Notes: generated from the letters alone by a model not told the origin. 64,000 bases of DNA from Azolla caroliniana (GCA_043228905.1 JBHGNT010000005.1:24242001-24306000), one strand, 5' to 3'. Positions 32,440 to 45,700 are shown, counted from the stretch's first letter. Numbers and translations: made by a program.

Positions 32440-32640
32440 CGATATCGTTGTGAACTTCCACCAATATTTGTTCCCCTACCCTGTCCATGTCTCTGAGATT
32501 GTGAGCCCGACCGAAACTTCGATGATCTCTATATGGAGCAAAGCTCGTGATAACTTTCAATTACGAGGTGGTTCCAAATACTACCTCCTGAGTCCTAGGA
32601 CAACACTCAATGTTCATAAGTGACGGCTTGGGGCGACTTA
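32440..32640 (-). other. Possible R/G-rich coding remnant
   Basis: On the minus strand one frame reads FRSGSQSQRHGQGRGTN and GGSSQRYRP, an RG-rich tail as in RNA-binding or Gag proteins. It lies downstream of the FHA-like exon but is not joined to it by obvious splice sites. Confidence 0.2.
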
Positions 32641-32694
32641 TTACGATACAAATTAAAATACAAGAAATAAAAACAAAATTAAACTAAATTATAC

Positions 32695-33034
32695 CTCGTG
32701 TTCTTTCAGTAAGCATTATTGCCTTGCCATTCTCTTCAATTATGTTCCCACCTTTGTGAAGCATCGGTAACTTTATGAGGCTCGAGTTACTAATAGGATT
32801 AACTTCTGTATGTGTAGTGTTCACACCTTCAACTATTCAGACCATCATCTCCGCATCGCCCAACTTGCAAATGATTATCTGATCCTTGCTTGCAAAACTT
32901 GGTGTTTTCGATTCGTTGACAAAAATTTCCCAAAAATCTACATTCACAAAGGTTCCATTTGAGCCTATATGAAGTGAATAATCAAAGAATGTTGTTGCCA
33001 AAAAACCAAGAAGATCATTAAAATGGACAATAAA
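32695..33034 (-). pseudogene. FHA-domain-like exon, degenerate
   Basis: A minus-strand stretch is bounded by a good splice acceptor (TTGCTTTTCTTAG|) and a donor (CACGAG|GTATAA). It encodes YSLHIGSNGTFVNVDFW followed by KDQIIICKLGD. This matches the C-terminal half of a forkhead-associated (phosphothreonine-binding) domain, whose hallmark is GS.NGTFVN then a GD.I strand. A TGA at 32837-32839 interrupts the frame. It could be a host gene fragment captured by the surrounding inverted-end element. Neighbouring exons were not found. Confidence 0.4.
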
Positions 33035-33374
33035 CTAAGAAAAGCAAAGACATTAACAACTAAAAAAGTTTGATAATAATTAAGAAATATATGTAACATA
33101 GGTATATACAAATGTACTCACAAATGCCACATAAGGTCAATATTATGACACACATACACACACATAGTTAAAACTATCCCATGCTTATGACTTTAAATAT
33201 AATCCTTATGCAATTATTTCTTCTGTTACTCCTAATAAAATGTTTTAAAGTATTATACAAAATAACATCAAAATCAAAACTTTGTGAGTCTTTGCTCAAG
33301 GTATTATATACCTCCATGATTGTGATACAAGGAAGAAATGCATTTTACATACTATCCATGCATAACGCTTTTTT

Positions 33375-34085
33375 CCCCCCTAGAAAATATCCTTTCATTA
33401 GTTATAAACAATATTACAAGAAAGTTGACCCATTGTCAAGCTACCATTGGTATGTTGCATTCTTCCTTAGGTCCCATCCCTCAAGGATAAATAGTATAAC
33501 ACTCCACCACTCCATAACCAACTTATGTGATTGGTGGTGGGAACCATACTGGTGGTGCTAAGCACCATTTGGGTCTTGCATTTTGTAATGTGAGAAAAGG
33601 GGCGTTCTTCCAATAGGCAATAAATTCGAGGCGTTGCAACACTGCAACATTTGTCTCACCTTTAATTTCCTCATACCGCCCTTTCAAGGTATGGACCATC
33701 TGCATCCAGACATTCCTTACACTTTCCACTGGATGAACAGTAGTATTACCAAACACCTTAGAACACCTAGCAATCCAAATAAACCACATTATGGTGGTGC
33801 ATAACAGCTCCCATACTTCTTGCATTGCCTTTAACATATAAGGAGCTTCCATATGACTTCGTTGCACCACCGTTATCCTTCCTCTTTGAATTCTAACAAT
33901 CGTGTCATTTGGACATGCCTCATATGGCCACATCATTTGAGCCATTGTAACCCATACTACCATACCCCACGAAAAACTGTCATCCCTAAACATAAAGGCT
34001 AGAATTCGAAACACTCGTCTCCAAACTTATTGTGCAACATGACATTCCCACAAGCAATGTTTCAATGTCTCCATATGACTTCATC
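33375..34085 (-). mobile_element. LINE (L1-type) ORF2 C-terminal fragment and 3' end
   Basis: The minus strand encodes a zf-RVT-type motif, METLKHCLWECHVAQ then VWRRVFRIL, followed by IMWFIWIARCSKVFGN and VWMQMVHTLKGRYEEIKG. These are typical of the very end of plant LINE reverse transcriptase proteins. A stop breaks the zf-RVT region. The 3' end reads TTTATAACTAATGAAAGGAT. It is truncated on its 5' side near 34085, as LINE insertions usually are. Confidence 0.65.
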
Positions 34086-35139
34086 CAAGCATAACACTTC
34101 TACCTTATATAACCAAATTATGTACATTTGGAAAGTTCAACAACACATCTACTCCATTATGGATCAATTTACTTAAGAAAGATACACACACACACACACA
34201 CATCTATGTATATATATTAGCTTAAACTAGGATAGAAAGAACACTATCCGCCCATAGCATTTGATCTTACATACCCAAATAATGCATTGCATAAACATCT
34301 TGAATGAAGCCCAATCAACTTTCAAGATATTTGGAAAGTTCAAAGTTCACGATGGATATATGTATATATAAAGAATATACTTGGACATTAGATCCAACAA
34401 TCATGTTGGGTTCGTCATATGTTTTTCCTTCTTGATTTCTTCTCTCTTGCCATTTCCTCTTCACTACAAACCCAACCTACATGGTAGATGTGCCAACAAT
34501 TGGTTCATTATCCTTCAACAACAAGTGAAAATGACAAGCAATTATGTTTACACCTATCGTGCATATGCATTAAAAGGGTTGGGACATATCTTCCAAAGGT
34601 CATCTATCATATGACCATTTTATCATAAGAGTGACCAATCATATGGTCACTCATAACATCAGTAATTAGATGGTCATCATCGTACCATATTGATTACATA
34701 CCATACATTTTACATATACACACATCCATTACTCCACATAAGTATGAGATATAGCAATATAGATTACATACCTGCGTAGCTACGGTTGGTAGGTATTCAT
34801 CAAAGTCAATGTAGTTCTTGTTTGATGATTGGGTGATGAACTAAACTCTAAATTCCCTGTCAAGACATACATACAATTGCAACATCTACCTTTCCACCCC
34901 CAAACAAAAAAGAAAAAGAATGAGGGAGGAAAATGAAAGAACAAAGAAATATTTGACACAGAGAAGAATTAGCAGCAACCTAAAACCCTAAACCGACTGT
35001 TAGGGTTTCAATTTGCGTAGTCATCTTCTTTGTTTTCCGCTCCCGCCCTTGCTCACCACAAAAATAAGATTTCAAAATTCTCTTCCTAGACCATAGTTTA
35101 TATATATGGGTTAGAGTCGAGCTTCCCATAAAGTGAAAT
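34086..35139. other. Non-coding interior of the second inverted-end element
   Basis: Contains a (CA)n microsatellite at about 34182-34202. Near 34980-35110, read on the minus strand, there is a TATA box, a 5' leader and a 14-codon frame from an ATG (MTTQIETLTVGLGF), possibly the start of a lost gene. Confidence 0.4.
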
Positions 35140-35271
35140 TTGAGTGCACATTTTTTTATTATCCACGTCAGACGGTGCAGATCGCACACACCCTCAACTG
35201 TGCGACTTGCACCATCCATGCGAGCGATTCCCTCATTTGCCCTCTTCAATATTTGGTAGTAGTTAGACACG
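35140..35271 (-). repeat. Right inverted end of the second element
   Basis: It contains GACGGTGCAGATCGC and GCGACTTGCACCATC as stem arms, then CCTCATTTGCCCTC and AGTAGTTAGACACG. It lacks the minisatellite found in the other three ends. Confidence 0.75.
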
Positions 35272-37210
35272 TCGATACATGCATGCATGCATGTTATGTT
35301 ATGTTATGTTATGTATGTATGTATGTAGTTCCACGAGTAGTTTTAAAATAATTGCAATGTATACCCTCATGATTTCCAGTATCTCGTGCCGTACCCCTCC
35401 TTCGTAGTCTCAACACCACCATTGCTCCTCACATCCTCATGTTCGTCCATTCCAAGCATGTGTTGCTCACCCGTATACTCTAGAGCATGCTATCACCTTT
35501 ATATACCCTTTGCCATCTCAAACACATTGTGCTTTCATACCCAACTTGTAAGTTGTTGTCGTTCTAAGGACAAACATAACTTCTAGATCGATCATCAATT
35601 CTGTTCGGTTCAATTGATCGACTAGTTGCTAATCCACGTAGGTTAAACAAAAGGGAGTTGATATTGAAAGGATGTGAATATCCTACCTAAACATGTTTTA
35701 TTTACGTGGGGCAATTATAGTACTTCGTGATCTACATAAATGCAGATGTGGCTGGCTCAAAAATGGCATTTGAACATTTATGTCTCCTTGTAGAGCATAT
35801 TCGTTAGGATGGCTTAAATTGGCAACTATTGAATGTCATAGGGAAATCCATCTTCTCATCCACGAGTTGTGGTAACCACAAAAGTGAATGCATTTGTAAG
35901 AACGTGGAACTTTTTATCCGAGTCTAATGATAAGAGGATTGTTGTCCTAGGCAAGGCAATCCTTCAACCACTTCTTCATAATAATACATTGGTGTTGATT
36001 ATAACCCTTAGCCTTCCAAGTTGATGATGTTGAATTTATTCCTATGGCCTGCTAAAAATAGACACCAAGGGTGAACGTGTTATCCAAAATGACTCTACTT
36101 TTCTTTATTGTTTATAGATTGTGTTGCAAATAAAAACTCTTGTATGTTTATGACATGGTGCACTTGCTCTAGCTTCTTGATCGTTATTATCATAACTCTC
36201 AGTGTTGTATAAACTAGTCCCGCATTCATGAACACTTTAATGACGCATTGGTAATAATACTGCATAATTCATGAAGCCTTGATACAATTTCTCATTAGTT
36301 GGAGTCAACATGTCTACTATTAGGTTGAATTTAGCCTTGTCAATAGATATGCCTTCGAAGTTCGCCTCCTCGATTGTTCATCGTTGGAACCCCCATGGTC
36401 CTACTCAAGTAGCACACGCATGCGTGTTTACGTGACAATGTTCTAAAGAGGGAGGGGGGATAGGGAACAACACATCACATGTTTGTTTTGGAGATTGGAT
36501 GAGGTTACCACAAGACAATGAAGTGTGTAAGGTGTCGTTGGTCTCATGATCTTCCTCTTTAAAAGTTAGACCTTCATATTTTGTTTTCATTTCCTATATT
36601 GTTTTCATTAGCTTTTATCTTAAAGGTGTGGTGAAAAGCACTAGACCTTGAAACCTCTTGCCTCTAAGGGCATCAATAAGTAATATGTAGTTTGTTGTTC
36701 CAAGGATGAACCAGCATAGCTAGCTACCTTTGAAGTGTCACTTGTGACAAAGAGCATGTAGGAGCCTTTCTAGTTGGCTATCAATAGTGTATTGCTTTTG
36801 GGCATTGCTCGAGAAGAATGCGTGCAGTTGTGGAGGTCACGTCATTGATTACCCAAATGACATCTGTCATCAACTGCTACTACAGGGGGGAGAGCAATTC
36901 CTTTTGTGGTCACGTGCGGCAGTTCATGGGTTTCAGTTGACGAGGTGGTGCTTCCTTTGGCAGCTTGGCGATACTCGTCGACAATCGCCATTAACGAAGA
37001 GACACATTTGGAGAGGCAATTACTACAATTTAACAAAACCATTAGTAATTGCGATCTCGAGGTAGTAAGTTACGGTGGCAGCATCGAGTGTTGGATGCAA
37101 AAGAGAAAGAAAGAATGGAAAATGTTCATCTTCTATGGCGATGTGTGGAAGAGAGGTCTACCGGGGTTTTTTTTTTGTATGCCTCGAGGGAGGGGTATTT
37201 CTTGAGGTTT
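35272..37210. other. Intergenic, no gene recognised
   Basis: TATG and TTATG microsatellite tracts (35278-35330) follow the element end. The rest is unique-looking AT-rich sequence. Several short open frames (for example about 36906-37205) lack family motifs. Confidence 0.5.
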
Positions 37211-37310
37211 CATGGAAACTTGGGAGAGGGGCATTTTGGTAAATATCCAAAACCTGAGCCACAAAATCATACACAGACAATCTCTGTGTTGTTACGCAGA
37301 GTACTTCGTG

Positions 37311-37335
37311 AAGAAGAAGAAGAAGAAGAAGAAGA
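37311..37335 (+). repeat. (GAA)n tract in the leader of the NDUFB2-type gene
   Basis: About eight GAA units lie about 65-85 bp ahead of the ATG at 37398. Polypurine tracts of this kind are common in plant 5' leaders. Confidence 0.85.
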
Positions 37336-37397
37336 CAGGGGAAAACAGGGGAAGACAGGCGAAGAAGAAAGACGAGAGCAGAAGGTCGCCCCCCTCC

Positions 37398-37933
37398 ATG
37401 GCTGGAAACTCTCAGGGAGTTCATGGGCAAACTCACGCAGGTGTTTCCTTTCACCCTCCGAAGCGCTGGCATGTTCGATCTGGTCAGGCCATGTGCGCCA
37501 TCATGTGGTATCATCTCTTCTCTTCTCTCTCAGTCTCTTTCTCGTCTCATCTCATATCATCTCATATCATCTCATATGGTAATAGTATGTCATGTGTTAT
37601 TTGCTGTGTTCTGTGTGCTGTGAAATGTGATATATCATGACATATGATATTATGTGATACATTTTTTTTGTTTTATAATTCACCCTTCTTCTTCTACTGA
37701 TCCCATGGACATCTTAGGTTTTGGGTCCTGTACAGAGCTAAGGAAGATGGACCTGTTCTCCTAGTATGTTTCCGAAAACAAACATCAGAATTTGGTTTGC
37801 CATGTCGTTTTTGGGATTAAAATTTGAAGGATTTTGAGGGTAACTTGATGTGACGAAATAGGGCTGGCGTCACCCTTGGGATGGGCATGGACATGGACAT
37901 GATGATGGCCATGGCAAGGAGTCACATTCGAAG
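37398..37933 (+). CDS. Mitochondrial complex I subunit, NDUFB2 type (three exons, C-terminus uncertain)
   Basis: Exons 37398-37507, 37718-37763 and 37862-37933 join in phase with GT-AG introns. The product starts MAGNSQGVHGQTHAGV, continues HPPKRWHVRSGQAMCAIMW, then FWVLYRAKEDGPVLLGWRHP, and ends WDGHGHGHDDGHGKESHSK. The order of a tryptophan-histidine motif, one short hydrophobic helix (MCAIMWFWVLYRA) and a GWRHPWDGHG-His-rich tail is the plant NDUFB2 (AGGG) subunit of the inner-membrane NADH dehydrogenase, usually about 65-70 residues. The mature form is 75 residues here plus an uncertain end: the last donor-like site (AAG|GTATGT, 37934) may be used to reach a later exon, or translation may run on to TAG at 37984. 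No lesion was seen. It is a host gene and the clearest housekeeping anchor in the window. Confidence 0.87.
37545..37578 (+). repeat. Short tandem repeat (TCATCTCATA)n in intron 1
   Basis: About three and a half units of a 10-bp repeat lie within the first intron of the NDUFB2-type gene. Confidence 0.8.
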
Positions 37934-40900
37934 GTATGTATGCTTCATTTTTTTCCGATAAAGTTCTCTTACATTACAGCATAGGAAATTATGAGTAAAT
38001 GTCAAAAGTTGGAGAAAAATCTGAATTTATATGTGGCGAAAAAACTCTTTACTAGTCTAGTTTCCTTAAATGTTTTCCTTTCTCTTTACTAATCTGTTTT
38101 CTTTTTGATCGAGTATTATGGGAGATTATAGGAAAATACCAGTTTTAGGGGGAAACAATTTCTTTACTTCTTAGATAAATCTCTTTTTCGCCTCAGAAAA
38201 TAGCACACTTTTTAGGATTTGGCAGAACCTTTATAGATTTTAACATTCCTTTTCTGATTGGCCAAGATTTAATTTCTTGCATGAAATGAATGGAAGCTAC
38301 AATATAATACCATATAAATAAATAGGATGTTAGCACAGAGACTATATATTTCGAAGAGGTTTTGTTCTTGTCATAAATCAAATTTTAACTGAAACTTTGC
38401 ATTTTATTGAATGACAAGAATCTGTTCCCACAGCACAGGTCAAGATAACGCTTCCATGTAATCAATATATACATGCAGTGTTTAGTACTGCCTTTTTTTA
38501 TTAGTGATTGCCCTCTCTCATTGCCCACATGTAGTGTTTGTTCCCTAAACGTGCAATTGAAATGATTAATTAGATGAATGAAAGTAAATTTGAGAGATTG
38601 TATGCTTGAGCAAACCAATCCCACTGATCAGAGGCCTGATTTCGGTGGGTAGATAAGTGGGTGCATCCTGTTCTACATCAACCATAGAAATTAGTGGATC
38701 CATGAATGAAAAGAATCAAAGAAGAAATGTAATCAGGTAGTGAAATCTCTATATACAACGTCCATAGTTTGTTTCCAGAACATAGCCATGGCTAACCTTA
38801 ATTTGACCTCAAAATTCAAATGCATCATTAAAGCATAGTTACATGTAACATTTGCCACAGTATCAGGCTTAGTTCACATTTTCTTAAAAGCACATCATTA
38901 TCCTAGAAATCATGTATGAGACTCGAGAGATATTGACAAACATCAACACAAACTGACAACCCTCATCTATAACTAGAGACTCAAATTGCTATTTAAGTGG
39001 CTGGTGGAGGATGACGTTCCTTCTGTTGGCTGATGATGGCACTTTCCTGAAGTAACGAAGATGCTCAAGGCATATGTAGGGGAATTACCCGAGGGAAAGT
39101 TTTTCTTTATAAGCCAACTTCTGAAGGCTAATATAGCAAGGTTCACCACAGATCCTTTCCAAGAATTCCAAGAACGTGATGTAGTAACTTGTCTTTACGA
39201 AAAATCAGCTCAAGTTTATTGTTCATGCGAATCCTATCGCCTGCAAACTTCAAGTGTACCACTAACATTGACAGTCATGAAGAGTTTGAAGCTGAGCAAG
39301 GTTCACAGCTGATCCTTTCCAAGATTTCCAAGAGTCAATAGCTTGTCTTCATGACTCCCTGTTCGTCGCGGTCTTAACAAAAATCATTTGCTCAAGGTTT
39401 ATCAGCCATGAGAATCCTATCACCATCCTGCTTAACTGTGCCACTACAAATTAAAATTGATGATTGTGAAGAGTTTGGTGCTGTGCATGATTAAAAAAAT
39501 AGAGTGAACCACGTGGCATACTCGAGTAAAGTGTATCACGATGGCTACACTAATGAGTTCATGTGGAGACCTGTTTTCTTCTGGAGATAATAAAATGGCA
39601 AGAGACAAGTTTGGAATATCAATAGGTGCCATTGTTTTCCATTAGTTGTGCTACACATAAAACTTCTGGTACTTCAATAATTAGGTGTTTCTAGATGGAA
39701 CTAAACACTGTGAATGCAAGTAATGAATCATGTGTCAAAAGGTTCACGCCTTAACAAGCACATCCTTCTGAGAAAGTTAAAAGTAAGTAGGTATCTAAGA
39801 CATAAACAAGAGAGGTAGCGTAGATGTATCAAAGTGTCATGAAGAGAGACAAAGATTGAACTTGTGTAAACTTCAACGAGGAGACTAAACCATTGAGTTA
39901 GAGAAACTCACTCAGAATGTCCATATTGATATAATGTGGTCTGTGCAGAAGGGGAGAATGTATGTTGAAGAAAAAACATTTTGATAGTTATGAGGATAAA
40001 CATATGTAAAAATTAAGAGGACCATAGTGCAGGGAAATGTCATATGCAGTGAAAAAAAATGAGAGAAGTATTTGTTAGTTTTGACTTTTGTTGCCACAGC
40101 CGCTACATGGCTCCTCCCCTGCCTTTGTCCTACATAGGGTAGGCTTGCCTTATTTCCGGCCTCTTTTCAGAATGGAGTAGGAGAAAGGTTGAACCAAACC
40201 ATGTAGAATAGGGTATACTTGATGCTACAATACCGAATACCACTATAGAACAACATTAGAAGAAGAGTGTCTCTTGAGCTATTGGATTTAGACCAGAAGG
40301 AGAATAGTGCAATGGGGTTGAAAAGCACAAGGCAACATGGAGGAAAACAATATGATGAATGAAGTGATGCCAAAATGTTGTCATGAAAAAAAATAAAAGT
40401 TGTCATCAATTGTGAGATAAATTGGGAGAGGTAGCTCCTAATCAATCAACTCCATTAATGTAATGCTATGTGTGTGTATGCATATTTTTCAAGCAGGTGG
40501 TTATTCTCTTTATAATGTCTGTGTATATGATTGGCTTTGCAGGCACATCATTGATGTTTCCTTATTCTTGATGATGACAAGGTGCAGTAGATGAATCAAT
40601 GCATGTAATGAGTAAAGAATTTATCTTTTTATATTTAAAAAATAAAGCTCCTTGTGAGAAATTGCTGCTGCAGTAACATTCATGTTGGTTGCTTACTGCC
40701 AAAGTCTATGTTGTGTACATCTGGGGTATTGCTTTTAATTATAGAATGCCTCAAGAGAATTTCAAGCAGTATACATGTTTTATAATGGTCTTGATTAGAC
40801 TTTTTAACAAACCCCTGTTTTCTAAGTTCAATGACATCACAAATGTTTAACCAAGTCTTTAGTGCCAAGTGCCGATTCTGCAGCAATTGTGTATTTTAAA

Positions 40901-42217
40901 GTATTGTTATGGCAAAATTTTGTTAAATATTAGGTTGCACCAATCTGCGAAAGCCCCTGGCAGGATCCTTTTAATATTTCATGATTTGAAATTTTAATTC
41001 CATTACTCAAATTAGCTACCACAATGCATCATCATCCTTCTGTTATAGGTTTTGCACAGTTAAGTTAACATTTCAAGGTTTATAACTTTCTCCACACCTA
41101 TAGGCTATGAGTAACCATTTCCAAGGAACATGAATCTAGTGAAGATTAAAATGACTTTTATGCTTGTTATGCATTTGAATCTCATATTCATACACCTTTA
41201 TGAGTTAGAAAATTTGGCGTATAATGTCTTTCCATCTTTCTCCATATTCAATTCATTGGAATCAGCTCCGAGATTTTTTGTAGGTTTGCAAGCTTTTGTT
41301 TATAATATAGATTAAATGGCGTGACATTGAGTGACTGTTACTGTTAATGTGATGTTTAATGAGAGAAAGCCTTGGTTCTGGAATTTGAACCTTTGGCTCA
41401 CATGTAGTTGAAGGGTTTTCCTCTCATGTTTCTAAAACTACTGTAGTGTGTTGCAATTTGTGGGGCATTGATGTGGCTTCCTTGATTGACATATACCACC
41501 CCTAACCATTAATTGTCGTGCATTGTATGAAGATATTTAGTTGAACACATGACTGCAACAGAATGTTATTGCTTTGTATGCATAAAGTGATTGTTTTTTG
41601 TGCATATTGAATCAGACTTAGAAAACTGCAAGTTGTGTTAATTGCAATAGATATTGTAGATTTGTATATGCAACAGTGACCAAACAGAGATTTTGAACTT
41701 AAATAAGTTTCTTGATCTTGGTAGCTGATTTGAATATCAACATTATGCTAGCATGAGGATGAAAGGTGAGTGACAAGAAGCAAGGGAAACTCTATTTTTA
41801 AGGATGTGCTGTAGAGGTCAATGCTTTAGCATTGTGTATCTTAAGCATAATGAATATATTGACAATATAATATTTAACGTTGGCAAAGTGAACTTTTAAA
41901 CTTGCAATCCTACAATCAATCATATTGTTGGAGCTTTTGGCAATTAACACTAGTTCATGCGTTAGAGGAGCATAGAAACATGCTAGTATTATCAAAAAGA
42001 TCTAGTACATGCTGGAAAGAAACCACCACAATTGGTTATCCATAATAGCTTATGACCATAGGCATAAATATAGACACAAGTAAACTTGATGGAATGTTAG
42101 ATAATCTACTTCATGGACCCATGAAACCTATTATTGCTCCAAAGGCTTGGTTTTTGGTACAATATATTTTGAGGTCAAAATTGAGGGGATGTGCAAGAAG
42201 AGTGTTTAACCCATGCC
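37934..42217. other. Intergenic sequence, including a diverged duplication
   Basis: No gene is supported. A tandem duplication starts at 39136 (CAAGGTTCACCACAGATCC) and 39297 (CAAGGTTCACAGCTGATCC), each about 160-190 bp, sharing CTTTCCAAGA, TAGCTTGTCTT-like and GAAGAGTTTG segments. Possible 3' untranslated sequence of the NDUFB2-type gene lies in the first few hundred bases. Confidence 0.5.
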
Positions 42218-42222
42218 CATAA

Positions 42223-42757
42223 TGTTGGGAATTCGGTCCCTCCGGATGGGATCCGGATGAGATTTGGAGGAGCCGGATTGGAGGAGCCGAAGGAAGGAAC
42301 CGGATCGTATGTAGCAACCGGACTGGACCGGAAGATATCCTGATGGATCCGGTGTGAACCGGATCTAGGGACATATTTGCAAATATATTTCTGGTGTACC
42401 TATAAAGGCTATATTTGTAAATAGTCTTAAATTCATATAAATATAAATATGACTTAGGGCAATCACTTTGTAGTGTGAGTGTTGTTGTTAATTGTATCAT
42501 AGTAGTACATAGAGAGAGAGAAGTGAAGCCGCCGGTTTACGAAGATACAGAGCTCGAGGTCGTTGCCTCTGAGTCTCCTGTTGTACCTTCTTCCTCATAT
42601 AGTGATAGTTGGAGTTTATGGGCTCCCGTGGTTTTTTCCAATTAGGGCTTTCACATCCTGTGTCGTCTCTTCTGTGTAAGTGTACGAACCTCCATTTCTG
42701 TTTTGTTCTTTCATAAAGTGTTTGAGTCTCGGTTGTGGCCGAGCGCTATTCCGCACA
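42223..42757 (+). repeat. Copia element 2, 5' LTR
   Basis: 535 bp, with a TATA-like AATATAAATATGAC near 42435 and a short GA tract (42511-42522). Confidence 0.92.
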
Positions 42758-42782
42758 AACTGGTATCAGACCAAACAAGAAA

Positions 42783-45700
42783 ATGGAAGAGTCATTCGGA
42801 AGCATGTTCAAGCTCATCGGCACCCACTGCCCAATGTGGAAGTCGAAGATGAGGGACATGCTCGTGGTCAAAGATCTCTAAATGCAGGTACAGTTCGGGG
42901 ACAAGAAACCGGAGAAGATCGATGCCACAACATGGGAGGTGATGCACATGAAGACGACATCATACATTAGATGCTTCATCGACATGAGCCTGTACAACAA
43001 CTTCAACGAAGAAAGCAAGGCTCATGAACTCTGGGAGAAGGTAGGCATCATGTTCTAGAACAAGAATGTCGTGAATCGAGTCTTGGTTTTCCGGAAGCTG
43101 GTGAGACTCAGATATCAAGACGACTCTAATATGGCGGAGCACATGAATGCCTTCCAGGGGCTCATAAATCAAGCCACCTCGTTGGAAGTACCTCTGGTCG
43201 ATGAGGTACTTGCGTTGCTATAGCTCAGTTCCCTCCCGGATAGTTGGGAGACGCTAGTTGTCACTTTGGGTAACGCCGGGCCAAAGGAAAGCAACTATCC
43301 CTAACAAGAGTGAAGTCGAGCTTGCTAGATGAAGAGGCGAGTCGGAAAGACAAGTGATCTCCGACCCAAAAACCCTGATTTCTGAATCCGACACACAACG
43401 AGGGAGAAACCGGTACCAGAGTCCCCAAAACCGGGAAAATTCGGGGACAAGATCAAAGTCAAGGCGGATGCCTACTTGCTTCTATTGTGGGAAGCCAAGA
43501 CACTTCCAGAAGAACTGTCGGCATTTTCGGTAAGAGAAAGGGACCGACAACACCGATTCGAAGAAGAGTTCGACTGAAATGGTTCGGACCGGAGCGGTCC
43601 GGATCGGAAAGGAACGTCAGCGATCATGACAAGTGAAGAAGAACTGCTGCTCATCACCAAGGAGAATGAGTTAAACCTTGTTGGCGACGAGACAACGTGG
43701 GTTGTCAATTCCGGAGCATTGTTCCACCTGACGCCGGACCGGAAATGCTTCTCATCCTACACTCCCAGAGATCACGATTGTGTAGGATGGGGAATGAAGG
43801 GTCATGCCGAATTGTCGACATAGGAGATGTGTGGTTGACGACATCAACCAGGTGCAAACTGTGGCTGAAGGATGTTTGACACGTTCCGAAGGTTCGGTTG
43901 AACTTGATATCAGCCGGTCGGCTAGATGATAAAGGCTACACGGGTGGCATGTGGAACGGAGGCATGAAATTCAGCAAAGGAAGCCTGATCGTGGCTTGAG
44001 CCCGGAAGATCAACATGCTATACATGATGCACGCCCGGATATGGCGGGAAGAAGTGAACGTAGCATCTGACAATACCGGTGAGCTGTGGCACAAGAGACT
44101 GTGTCATATGAGCCAGAAGGGGATGAGAAGACTTGCCGAAGATAACCTCATTCTGGAGGTGAAAGACGTGCATCTTGAGAAGTGCACCGATTGCTTGGCC
44201 GGCAAGCAAAACCGAACCTCCTTCTGGTCAAGACCACCGATGAGACAGAATGTATCACTGGAGCTAGTGCATACCGATGTGAGTCAAGTGGACATGAAGT
44301 CACATGCTGGATTGCAGTACTTTGTGACGTTCATAGACGACCACAGCCGTAAGTTGTGGGTCTCACCATTGAAGACGAAGGATCAGGTGTTGTCCGTCTT
44401 CAAGGAGTTCTGTGCGAGAGTGGAAAGGGAAACTGGCTAGAACCTAAAGGCGGTTCGAGTAGATAACGGAGGTGAATACCGGGGGTAGTTCGAGGAATAC
44501 TAGTGGTCGAAGGGAATCTGGCTTGAATTCACTGTGCCAAAGACGCCGAAATTGAACATGCTGGCTGAACTGATGAACCAGACCATAATGGAGAGAGTCC
44601 GAAGCATGCTAGGACATGTAAAGTTATCTAAGAAGTTTTGGGTTGAGACGCTGATGACGATGACGTATGTGATTAACAGATCACCCTCAGCACCCTTGGA
44701 AGGAGACACACCACAAAGAGTATGGACCGGTAAAGACGTGTCTTACCGGCATTTGAAGGTGTTGGGGTGTCTCGCATATGTGCATGTCACAAAGGACAAG
44801 AGAGCAAAGTTGGACCCAAAGTCCCGGACATGCATATTCCTTTGATACAACGATGATGAGTTTGGTTATGGAGTGTGGGATTTGGTCGACAAGAAGGTGT
44901 TCTGGAGTCGGGACATAGTCTTCATGGAAGACAAGACCATTGCCGACTAGGAGTCGGAGAAGAAGATGATAGACTCCGGATCAACCAACGAAAACCGATT
45001 TGAGGACACGAGGACTTACTCGGTTGAAAACCGAAAGTTAGCCGGTAACCGGATGACACTCGATGAACTGACCGGATTCGGACAAGAAACCGAACCAACC
45101 AAACAGGAAGAAGAAGAAGACACCGGAACCGGACAAGACCCCGAATCAGATTCGGATTCGGAGCAAACAGAGGAACCGGTAGTTGGAAATCAAGGACGGA
45201 GATATCCTCTAAGAGAGAGAAGAGCCCCCCAGAGATTTCCGGATGCAAAGCATGTGTTGTTAACAGATGAAGGGGAGCCGGAAAGCTTCGAAGAAGCAAA
45301 GAAAGACACCCACAACTGCAAGTGGTTGAAAGCCATGCAGGATGAGATGGATTCCTTGCATGAGAACCATACATATGAGCTGATGGAGTTGCTGAAAGGA
45401 AAGAGGGCACTCTGGAACAAGTGGGTGTACAAGTTGAAACCGGGAGATGCCAGAAATCCACCAAGGTACAAAGCCTGGATCGTGGTGAAGGGGTTTCAAT
45501 AGAAGAAAGGTGTGGATTTCGATGAGATCTTCGCCCCGGTTGTAAAGATGAGATCCATTTGAACAATATTGAGCATAGTAGCAAGCATGGACCTCGAGGT
45601 CGAGTAGTTGGATGTCAAGACGACGTTCCTTCATGGTGAACTCGAGGAGGAAATCTACATGCAGCAACTAGAAGGATTTGAGAAGAAAGGGAAGGAGCAC

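Larger units (their letters stand above)
30028..35271. mobile_element. Second element with the same inverted ends
   Basis: The left end (30028, CGTGTCTAACTACTACC then GGGCAAGTGAGGGAATC, a GCACCATC stem, and a CAGGAGCCCGACTC minisatellite to 30285) faces a right end finishing at 35271 (CCTCATTTGCCCTC then TAGTTAGACACG). As in the first element, a TATA box lies just inside the right end on the minus strand (TATATATAAAC near 35100) ahead of an ATG. No transposase was recognised inside. It holds LINE 3' ends and an FHA-like exon remnant. It could be a non-autonomous or gene-carrying relative. Pairing the two ends is inference. Confidence 0.5.

Noticed and set aside
37934-37980. Intron from 37934 to 37979 giving a short fourth exon of the NDUFB2-type gene
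   Set aside because: The 46-nt intron is below the usual plant minimum, so the C-terminus is left open.
44922-45584. 220-codon minus-strand frame
   Set aside because: It is antisense to Copia 2 reverse transcriptase, and the equivalent antisense frames in Copia 1 show it is a shadow.
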